The notes under the pieces: generated by a model
Databases searched by the model: none
The model's input: the letters and a program-made list of their open reading frames with translations, nothing else
What the model was told of the DNA's origin: nothing
Assembly: GCA_035235625.1 (NCBI GenBank)
Contig: CP141142.1
Span: forward strand, 26,732,995 to 26,796,994
DNA: 64,000 nt
Origin: Saururus chinensis
Taxonomy: Eukaryota; Streptophyta; Magnoliopsida; Piperales; Saururaceae
Reading direction: 5' to 3'
In this document: positions 55,641 through 64,000 of the stretch, one piece after another
How the letters are laid out: every line of letters begins with the position of its first letter
Numbering within the stretch: position 1 is the first letter of the stretch
Position numbers and translations under genes: made by a program

Positions 55641-57705
55641 TTACTAAATTTAAGGTTGTGATCTTATACTTACTCGACTTTTCCTTGTTTGTGAAGGTTT
55701 TGGTTGTAATGTTACACTATCTTACTTGATTGTTGCAAACACGGTGGTCATACTAAATAGAGAGAGGACTAAGCAAAGTAAATGAATTAGGACTTTGCAT
55801 CATCTAATGCAAGGATACTACACTTGGAAGACACAAGCCTACAATCACATTCCCTGTTGTTATAATAGCAACATAGGAAGAGCAGGTGCAATGAAAAATA
55901 TTTCTTCCTTTGATATTAGAACTTATGTGAGAAAGTACATTGAATTTTGATGGAGGCTGTGTTGACATCCCTATGGATGCAGATAAAGCGCTTCTATCTT
56001 CTTCTAACAGTCAAAAAATTTGCCATTGATGTTCCACAAACCATGAAGCTCGGAGGAGGATTGCATTTCCTCCAATTCTTATTTTAGGAACATGCCATAT
56101 GTTCCTTTGTAACCCTATGGTGTAGCCCACTAGGTGAATGTAGTATATACACATTTTTTGTGCATTATTTAGATTGTTCACATGTAGTTGTATAAGTTTC
56201 ATCATGGATAATATACTCTTGTTTATGTTATAAATTCATGAGGCCATTCAATGAGCTGATGAGTTGGAAGAGCATTGTCATAAGTTATTCTTTCCTTTCA
56301 AGTGTTCTGAGACATCGGGGGTGGTATTCAATCAGGTTATACTTTTCAAATGGTCACAAGAATGATGGTATTCTTAGGTCCATAGTGGATGAAGAATTTT
56401 CTTTTCAAGTCATTAGGTAAAATGCATCAATTATACTCCCTCCATCCCAACATAATTGTCCTATTTGATTTTTTATTTTAGTTCATTTTGAAAAACCAAA
56501 TAGGACACTTATTTTGGGATGGAGGGAGTATGTTCTTTATGGCATGTAGTACGTCATGAATGTCGGTTAGGTTGATATCAGTTGGTCTTTCCTTAAAAAC
56601 TTACATTCTTAGGAGTTTCAAGTCTTTACATAGTATTATAGTTGTGAAATTTCTGCTTCAATTTATAGTGGGAGCATTTTCACCTTATGTCCCTAACAGA
56701 TTAAGCTTCTAGGAGACTAGGTTTCTAACAATGATCTTGAGGATTCCTACATTCATAATTTGATCATATTATGAAGATGGAGTCATTTTTTGTGTTTGAA
56801 ACGTAATGACACCTTACTATTCCAACAAGACAGTTTACTCAAAAACTGACCTTGAGCCAGAGAATGAAGATGGAATCTCAATCATATTCTACTACAAAAT
56901 AGTTGTCCAAGTACATAAGAAGCATTTCAGATTTTAGTGAAATTAGTCGATTGAATAGGATTTGTATTCTCAATATTTAAAACTGCAATAGATGAATGGA
57001 ACAATTTCATGGAGCACCATAACTGCACACATGCAAGTGAGGTATGGAAAAATGAGGAAAATGTCTATCATATTCGTCATTGGGCTTCCATAAGGGGATA
57101 GACACTTTGTAGAATAGGTACATAAAATATTTCATTTTTATTTATTTTCTCTTATATCTTATTAATTTTGCAACATTCTGCGTATTATAGGACGTGGAAT
57201 GATATATCATTGGAGGGCAAAAAATCCAAGCTTTCCTCAATACGGCTCTTGAAAGCAATAACAACAAAAACAAGATTTTTAATAATATTTCTCAAAGCGG
57301 ATATATTCATTCGATGCTATATTAACTTCTGCAATAATGTAGAAATTGTAATAGGGAACAAGACAGTTATGGATCTGGGAGAGGAAGAGAAAAAATTTCA
57401 AACGTCTATTTCTACTCAACTTGAACTTGTGTCTAATATGAAATTAACTTATGTTGCACTTGCCAAAAACTACAAAAATCAAAAGTTAACTTGTTGCAGT
57501 AGATGGGAAAAGAATGTGGAGAAATGCAAAATGTAAAGATTTAGATAGAAGATATGCAATGAAAGATAAGGTTTTTACTATAGAGAAGGGGAGTACAAAG
57601 AGCACCAAAGAAACCCCTATTTTTTGGATTTACTGTAGCAGGTAATTTTTCTCACTATAGCACTGAAGAGAAAGTTACAATGGGAAGAGGAGATTGAGTG
57701 GAGAT
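55641..57705. other. Stretch with a Stowaway MITE and no identified gene
   Basis: Between the transposase fragment and the next copia-like LTR. Open frames at 56238-56420 and 57168-57536 (plus) show no known domain. The latter, 122 codons, is Lys/Ile-rich and follows an acceptor-like run. The stretch may be the 3' part of the CACTA element, but no terminal repeat marks its end. Confidence 0.4.
56436..56528. mobile_element. Stowaway-type MITE
   Basis: 93 bases with terminal inverted repeats CTCCCTCCATCCCA and TGGGATGGAGGGAG, flanked by TA on both sides (56434-56435 and 56529-56530). CTCCCTCC ends, small size and TA duplication define Stowaway MITEs of the Tc1/Mariner group. The two halves are largely complementary (CCTATTTG ... 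CAAATAGG), so the RNA or single strand can fold into a long hairpin. Confidence 0.95.
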
Positions 57706-59023
57706 TGAGACTTTAATATCCATCTAATTGACATAGTGGATTATATATTGCTTTTAAAATTTGTATTTCGACAAGTAAGAATTTTTTTTATTAAGTGGAA
57801 TGATCAAAACCTAATGTTCTCTCTCACTCATGATATATTAATCAATCGACCATCATTCAATCCACACATGAGCACCACAATTTACATGAAAAACCCCAAC
57901 TAGGGTAAAAAGAAAAGATTGCCAAAAAAAGAACAAAATATATGCAATATAAACCAATACTTTGCATTGACACAAGCAAACCACCAATCTTTATTAGACT
58001 CTAACACAAGCTCCTCTTAATTAGATCGTTGTCGCTGGTCTTCAAGTCTTCTCCCTCAAGCACTTAAAACTTCTCTTCCTCTTATTTAGATCATTATCCC
58101 TAGTCTTCAAATCCTCTCCCTCAAGCACTTGAAACTTTTCCCCCCTTGCCTTGTCTTTGTCTTCTTCTAGCCTTCAATAACCACCTCTTGTTGTCTTCAC
58201 TTTGGCCTTGTAGAAAACTTCAATCTTCCATTAAAGATATGTTGCAACTCCTCTTTGAAATCTTTGTGTATATCCTCCTTTAGTTTTGGATTGTCTTCTT
58301 CAATTCACCATGGATCTTTAACTTAAAGCTCAAGTGAATTCTCTTTTAGAAAACAATAAGCCAAGGTGTAAACCCTTTTTATCTTTTCTCCTCTTGGTTT
58401 TCCTCTCTCTAGTTTCGTGATTTTATAACCTTTATATAGCTCCTTAAGTCGGTTTAGGAATTTTACTTGAATAAGGAATGAAATTGAAATCAAACTGCCT
58501 TGATTCGGGTAACCAGTCCTTTAAACGATTGATCAATTTAAACAATGATTGATTGGTGATTGTTTTTAATGTGCATGATGCTTCAAGCGATCAATTGATT
58601 ATGAGTACAATCGATTGATAACTCCCAGCTTCATTTTGCACTCGACTGTATTAAGGAGCGATCAATCGTTCTCTTCTTCATTATTTCCAACGATTGATTG
58701 TTCTACCTCTAATTTTACCTTTTTTTCCTATTTACCCTAAATCCTTTTGAAACCTCTAAAATCACTTCTCAAACTTCACCAAATGATTTTTTGTATGCAA
58801 ATGTAACCTGAATAAGCTTCAAAGTCCTTCAACATTCTCCAGTCCTTTTCTTTGATCAATAACAACACATCTGCTTATATTTTTCAAGTCTATTAATTCA
58901 AAGCTGACTAGACCAAATCAACCTTAAATCAAATTCTAAGACTTAATACATACACATGGTTTCCTGACATAATTTTGACACTAAAATCAACAATAAACTA
59001 GACATATGACTCATGTTTTTACA
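57706..59023 (-). repeat. 3' LTR of the second copia-like element
   Basis: Minus strand start TGTAAAAACATGAG, end TTAAAGTCTCA. It aligns with the other two copia LTRs but is the most diverged of the three, including a duplicated block with CTAGTCTTCAAGTCTTCTCC near 58035 and 58095. Confidence 0.82.
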
Positions 59024-59799
59024 ATCTACCCTTTTGGCTATTTCTTATTAAAACACTACAAATTTTAAAAACAAAATAAAATTACATCTCTTGACATAAT
59101 GCATTGACTTTCAAATTTTATAAAATAACTTGACACTACAAAGACTCAACATAGACTCAATTAGCTTAAACTCATTAATTTGGAATTGAGCTTCAAAAGC
59201 CTTGTATAAACCTGTACTTATCATACATACTTAAAATCAAATTTATTTGCATTGCACTATCCAATCAATTATAAATATAAGCACTTTGATTTTCATTAAT
59301 CACTTCCCCCCCTTTTTGACATGAATAGATAAAAACCTAGAGAAAGAATTATTAAAAATACTCAGTAAAGCTCGATCAAGTTATAATCATCACACAAGAC
59401 ATAAAATTAATTGAAACCATCAAAGTTACACATGTATAATCACATCCTACTATAAAATTAGTTTTAAGAGTACATCTCATAATCACAATGAAACATAAAC
59501 AAATTGAGCAAATTTTTAACAAGGAATACATGAAAAGTGATAAGATTTAAATTAACACTGTCTGCCAATGGAAAGTGAGATTTGATCAAGTGATCATGGG
59601 TAATAAACCACTGAAACACAGCAGCCTAGAATACTCTGAACTCTCCCCTAATCACTAATCGATCATCATATGTAGGTGGTGGTGGATCTAATTCTGCATT
59701 TGCTGCCACTACACCTCGAGGCTCATGATCATCACCCTGATGGTGAGGTAACATCCATCGACTCACTCCAAAGTCTATAGGTCACATCCTAGACATGGT

Positions 59800-60206
59800 A
59801 GGATCTACTATATACATACTAACATGCACCACAGTGAAAATCTGGCATAATATGTAGGGGTATCACAACATCTCATGTGTGTGGCCATGTAGAAATTTCA
59901 TAATCCTTCAAGTAGATCAAGCCACAAATGAGTATGTGCAAGGAGGTGTAGAAATTGTGTCATTTTTTTCCAATCTCTCCTTCCTAGCACTCCAAATATC
60001 TATTGAGCTATCATATGTAGAAGTCTAAAGTTCTGACTCATCAAATGTGTCGGCAATGAAACTTCAAGCTCTAGTCCTTGTGGCAAACCAAACAATGTAG
60101 CAGATAACTCATTATCTAGTGTAAAGACATATCCAACAAATGGAAGCATGGGCTGTCTCCTCTCACAACCAATAACACTGGCAATAATTTTAGGTGTTAC
60201 TCTCAC
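59800..60206 (-). pseudogene. Remnant of an extra ORF of plant-transposon type in the copia-like element
   Basis: The minus-strand open frame 60206-60000 reads MLPFVGYVFTLDNELSATLF and then SLPTHLMSQNFRLLHMIA. The pattern FTLDE...LG-P and SLPTHL...CRLLHYI is, as I recall it, that of the additional ORF found in many plant retrotransposons (the 'putative plant transposon protein' type). Weak continuations with HLLAHTHLWLDLL follow. The first copia-like element lacks this part. Function is unknown. Confidence 0.45.
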
Positions 60207-60460
60207 CTAAACTCCTCCAGCAACTCCTACTAGTGCACCATCATCCTCCAAGCGTAGTGATGCATGTCATTATCTCACCAGCCTGGTGTGGAAATGGTAG
60301 AAAAATAATCCATCCAATATGGTCTAGTCTCTATCCAACCTATTGTAGTCTCTAATAGAATATGAACCAGACTCCTCTCACATCTAATCAACCACACCTA
60401 ATTAAAACCACTACTAGATCCAGGGTCTCCTGTGCCTGACTTGAGTGTCTTTTACTACTT

Positions 60461-62063
60461 CGCTCTCCCCATATAGATTATTTAACACATAAAGCAACCT
60501 AAAGCTAAGCATAAACTATGCATAAAAATATAACAAGAACAAATAGCCTAGATGTTCAAATTGAATTGAAATGCACAATTCAAATTTTGATTTTAAAAAT
60601 AATCCCAAAAACAATTCAAGTCAAAATGATCCAAATTTGAACTTGTGGAAAATCTTACCAAGTAGAACAACTTTGTCAACTAAAACAACATCCGATTTTA
60701 ACCCTAAACCCAAACTTTGAAAAAACCCCAATTTGGTGAAAAAAACATGAAAGCACATGATCTTTTTCAAAACCTTGAGTTTTAATCGATCAAAATGCAT
60801 GAAATTTTAATTAAAGCTAGATCATCCTATTTCTAATAGTCCTACTAGTTCAAATCTCATAAAAAACCGTTTAAAATCAACTAAAATATTTTTTTTTTCT
60901 AACATACCTTTGGCTCTAATGAAATTTACAATTTTGATGTGGAAAATCGGTTGTTTTTTTGCCCAAAATGCACTCAAATCTACTCTAGTCTCTCCCACGA
61001 GAGTTTAAATGAAGTTTAGATAAGAATGGAGGTGAAATGGAGTGAAATCAAATTTAAAACAAAGCTTCGGCATAAAAAACCTAACCAGCGATCAATCGAT
61101 CATTTGTGAAATATTTTTGATTTTTTATTTCCAAGAATAATACAAATTGCAAATATTTAAAAAATAAGGAAAAACTCCAATAAACTCTAAAAATTATTTC
61201 AAAGTATTTCCCCATCAAAATAAACAAATTGGCATTCAAAACTCAAATTAAAAATATAACACTCAAAATCAGCAAAGCTGAGCTCTTTTTGATGATTTTT
61301 AATCAATTCTCTTTTAAATTAAGTGCATCCACAAAATATGTTCATTAATACCTTGCCTTAGATCAATTAGCCCATATTAGTATATGATTGTCAATTTTAT
61401 TCTCTTCTTTTTTACATATTAACCCTCTTTTATTAGTTTTGAAGAAAAACCACCAATGTAGTCAACCTTTTTCTCTTTTAATCTTTAAAATCACAAGATC
61501 ACTATTAACCAAACTGAGACAAATTTATTTAGACTAGTAAAGACTAAATTCACATTTTTTAACTAGAATTTGTGTACATGATTTTTTTAAAAAGATGAAA
61601 ATAATTAAAAAGTGCATATCAAACATGCCCATGGTTCTTTCAGAGTTATGAAGTTTTTTCCTCAATTCATTTTTCTAGGGTTTGTATTTTTCATAATTCT
61701 CTCTACGTGCATCATAATATTTTTTAGAGTTATGATGTTTTTTCCTCAATTCATTTTTCTAGGGTTTGTATTTTTCTTAATTCTCTCTACGTGCATCATA
61801 ATATTTTTCTTGATGTGAAGTCGATGGGAACTTCACACTAGCTTAGGCTGACTTAAGTAGGTAGCCCATCCCTGCCAACTTTATGAGGATTAATATCTAA
61901 AGAGATATTAAAGTACATAAGACTCATAATATTGATGTACATTACATGACATTTCTTTTCTTTGATTTCAAAAGAGAAATCTAGCCAAAGATCTTCTAAT
62001 TTGATCACCTAGACTCCACTAAGATCTAAACGCCTAAGTCAACTTTTGTTTCAAAATTCTCTC
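60461..62063. other. Non-coding interior of the second copia-like element
   Basis: AT-rich, no pol. From about 61260 it aligns with 46490-47210 of the first element. An 86-base tandem duplication with TTTTTCCTCAATTCATTTTT lies at about 61640-61810. Confidence 0.65.
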
Positions 62064-62066
62064 TTG

Positions 62067-62822
62067 GGGTTTGGTGGAAATCGGGAGAAAGAGAAAGTGA
62101 ATCCAGGTGAAAGAGAAACTAGGAGATTCCTAAATATTTTCCACTATTTGGTTACACAAATGATGTTAGAGAAAATTGACAGTGATAGTGGTGGTAGCAG
62201 CGGCGGCGGTGGTAGTAGTAGCGGTGATGGTGGTGGTGCTTGTGGTGGCGGCGGTTGTAGTGGTGGTGGTGGCGGCAATGGTGGCAGCGGTGGTGGCGGC
62301 AACGACGATAGTGGTGGTGGCGGTGGTGGCGGCGGTGGCGGCGACGATGGTGGTGACAGTGGTGGTGGTGGTGGTGGTAGCAGCAGCGGTGGTGGTGGCA
62401 GTGGACGTGGTGGTGGCAACGGAGGTGGTGGTAGAGGCGGTGGTGGTGGTGGTGGCGGTGGCGGTGGCAGAGATGGTGGTGGTGGCGGCAACAGTGGTAG
62501 TAGTGGCAGCGGTTGTAGTGGTGGTGGCAATGGTGGTGGTGGTGGTAGAGGTGGTGACAGAGATGGTGGTGGCGGTGGCAACAGTGGCGGCGACGTTGGC
62601 AGTGGTGGTGGTAATAGTAGTTAGACATAAGTGTTTAGTACAACGATTTTCTCCCAAAATCCATGGGTTGATGGGTGAAAATTTTTTGGGCCAAATTTTC
62701 ATCGATTTTCTCTCACTTTTCACTCTAGTTTCTCTTTCCCTGTTGCACCAAATAGTGGAAATTGAGAGATTTTAAGAAGATTCCTTTCCTTTCCTCTGCT
62801 TTCCACCAATCCAAACAAACCC
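62067..62822. mobile_element. Harbinger/Tourist-like insertion filled with GGT/GGC triplets
   Basis: Both ends read GGGTTTG inward, continuing to GGTGGAAA (the right end has eight extra bases between the two blocks). The three-base sequence TTG flanks both sides (62064-62066 and 62823-62825). The first copia-like element has the empty site with one TTG at about 47211 (TTCTCAATTGAGTTTCAAAC). A GGG-start terminal repeat with a three-base duplication fits PIF/Harbinger (Tourist) elements, though TTG instead of TTA/TAA is unusual. Subterminal inverted copies of TTTCCACTATTTGGT sit at about 62139 and 62743. The middle is a triplet array and no transposase is present. Confidence 0.75.
62178..62625 (+). 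repeat. GGT/GGC/AGT triplet array
   Basis: About 450 bases built almost only from GGT, GGC, GGA, AGT and AGC triplets in strict period three. One forward frame therefore reads nearly pure Gly/Ser, another Val/Ala, and the antisense frames Pro, Thr or His. All six frames are long and open because of composition. Confidence 0.95.
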
Positions 62823-63239
62823 TTGATGTTCAAACCTAAAATTGACTTGATTAACATGATGCGTATAAGTTTTAAAAATAAGAGAATTGCAACATTAAGC
62901 AAAATAAAAGCAATTTGATCTTCACTCTTCTTTGTGTATCCTTATCTTAGTTAATATAAGTTTGGCTACTAATCATGTTGTTTTTCGGCTTAAAAGAATA
63001 TTAATCTCAAAATATCTAAAGAACTAAACTTTATCAAAAACAAAAAGTAGAGCCAATTGCAAAACCAAGCAAAAGCTACACTATTTTTTTTTATCATATT
63101 ATTTTTTTGTATTTTTATTAAATTCGAAACCTATGAATTAAAACCATGTAAAAACAAACTAAAAATGCAATAAAATGAAAATACATGAATGTCCCAATAA
63201 TAGAAAAAATTAAATCATAGACACAAGTAAAAATCTCTT

Positions 63240-63746
63240 ACTTAGAGATGTAAGACTCTTTAGCCTTACCTAGCTAACTAATCATAAGGCAACCTAAGGT
63301 AAACTTCCTTGATTTACCTAATTGATTGTTCACAAGTAAAAATCTCTTTATCCACACTCGCTTCATCTTATGTTTATACACTTGGTGGGGCAAATTAGGG
63401 GTAGAGGTAGTAGTGTTCTTCTCATTCTTCTTTAACCTAAGCTAGAAAGGATAATTCTTAGGATATTTTCTTCTTATTTGGGTCTCACTATGCAAACGTC
63501 ACACATACCCATAATGCTAGAACCTATAATTCCTCCTTTCATTCTTGACCTAGGTGGGTTGGGCACTATCTTAGGCTCTTTCAAACTCTATTTTGCCTTC
63601 ACAAAAATAGTAAGTATTGCTAAGGTGGTAGATAAGCAATTCCTAAAACCTAAGCCCAATTTGTTTATTTGACCAATGTTAAGCATAGTCTCCAACTTTT
63701 GCTTCCCACTCTTGAACCCATCTAATTTCTTTTTAGAAGACATAAG
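63240..63746 (-). pseudogene. Gag C-terminal part of the second copia-like element
   Basis: Minus strand from 63746: KKKLDGFKSGKQKLETMLNI and NKLGLGF, the coiled-coil end of SIRE-like gag, then a disturbed zinc-finger region and KRVWIKRFLL ... NNQLGKSRKFTLG near 63360-63290. The last part matches 47671-47760 of the first element. Several stops are present. Confidence 0.7.
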
Positions 63747-64000
63747 TGTAACGACCCGTTTTTCGGTTACGCTTAACCCGGGAGGGTTAAGGGTAATTCG
63801 GTAATTTGAGATTAATATTAAGGGTTTTTATTAGATAAAATACCCGTAGCCAGGTAGAGCTTGGCATTACGAGCATAACGATTCGAAGAACGCGTGAAAC
63901 AGAGGTCGGGACCGGAAATTACGATATTTGAGAAACGTGCTTTATAGGCGGGACCCACTTGGAAATAGTGTGGTTTGCTACTTTAAGTGGGTTGGTATCA
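63747..64000 (+). mobile_element. Start of another LTR, cut by the window end
   Basis: TGTAACGACCCGTTTTTCGG is the usual opening of a class of plant gypsy LTRs (TGTAACGACCC). It interrupts the copia-like gag, and ATAAG at 63742-63746 would be its left target copy. Only 254 bases are visible, so solo LTR and full element cannot be told apart. Confidence 0.65.

Larger units (their letters stand above)
57706..63746 (-). mobile_element. Second copia-like element without pol (3' part)
   Basis: Same orientation and plan as the element at 44416-55084: 3' LTR 59023-57706, polypurine-like GCCAAAAGGGTAGAT (59024-59040), non-coding interior and gag tail at 63240-63746. Between gag tail and polypurine tract there is again no protease, integrase or RT. 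It differs by a remnant of an additional ORF (about 59800-60206) and by the MITE-like insertion 62067-62822. The 5' end is interrupted at 63747 by a new LTR that runs out of the window. Confidence 0.78.

Noticed and set aside
56238-56420. Pentatricopeptide-repeat-like frame (SWKSIVISYSF)
   Set aside because: A single short resemblance to the SW..MI..Y pattern, with no second repeat and no continuation.
57168-57536. A 122-codon open frame as a gene
   Set aside because: No recognisable domain, AT-rich codons and no support from a second copy; left as part of an unassigned stretch.
62046-62624. A 192-codon glycine-rich protein on the plus strand
   Set aside because: All six frames are open and low-complexity across the triplet array, there is no signal peptide or promoter, and the array lies inside a MITE-like insertion.

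Overview
This window looks like repeat-dominated nuclear DNA of a flowering plant. The evidence is several degenerate Ty3/gypsy elements primed by initiator tRNA-Met (PBS of the TGGTATCRRAGC type), a SIRE-like Ty1/copia family, CACTA (En/Spm) ends with a Ptta-type transposase fragment, a FHY3/FAR1-type Mutator transposase, a Stowaway MITE, and one plant EF-hand protein gene. The species cannot be told from the sequence. No bacterial-style operons, rRNA genes, CRISPR arrays or functional tRNA genes are visible. All calls come from reading the sequence and the ORFs; no database search was run.

The layout is an old segmental duplication peppered with younger insertions. A unit written L - gypsy element - R occurs three times. 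Unit 1 is gypsy-1 (1-3081, cut by the window edge) followed by R1 (3082 to about 14030). Unit 2 is L2 (18300-21045), gypsy-2 (21046-27881) and a short R2 (27882-28063). Unit 3 is L3 (28084-30923), a solo LTR (30924-31607) and R3 (31608 to about 43757). Wherever both sides of the gypsy insertion are visible the flank is the same AGAGG, so it was one insertion copied with its surroundings. R1 holds the one plausibly intact host gene, a two-EF-hand protein (3249-3662, minus). In R3 the same gene has lost most of its coding region.

Comparing R1 with R3 gives built-in empty sites. A 3.1-kb LTR element without recognisable coding capacity (9543-12640, TSD AGGTG) is present only in R1. A 4.7-kb apparent solo LTR (36718-41417, TSD AGTAA) is present only in R3. 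Both copies share a 2.1-2.25-kb solo LTR, two exon-like fragments and CACTA-type ends with GA-rich modules. Between R1 and L2 (14030-18300) lie a tRNA-like remnant and a FAR1-type MULE transposase pseudogene. Gypsy-2 is itself hit twice: by a 296-bp solo LTR (25525-25820, TSD AGACT) and by an 869-bp inverted-repeat element (26671-27539) carrying a dense array of CCAGATCTGG palindromes.

From 43.8 kb onward the host sequence is a CACTA transposase gene fragment. A minus-strand copia-like element (44416-55084) split it and carries imperfect TSDs (GGCGA/TGCGA). That copia element has gag but no pol. Inside its gag sits a fragment of a long LTR related to the 4.7-kb one, and inside that a gypsy element (48727 to about 52497) with PBS, gag, protease and integrase but with the reverse transcriptase deleted. 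A second, related copia-like element (57706-63746) also lacks pol. It carries an extra plant-transposon ORF remnant and a 756-bp Harbinger/Tourist-like insertion filled with GGT/GGC triplets. The window ends in the first 254 bases of another LTR (63747 onward). The parts do not form a pathway; they record repeated insertion, deletion and duplication around a few captured or duplicated host exons.
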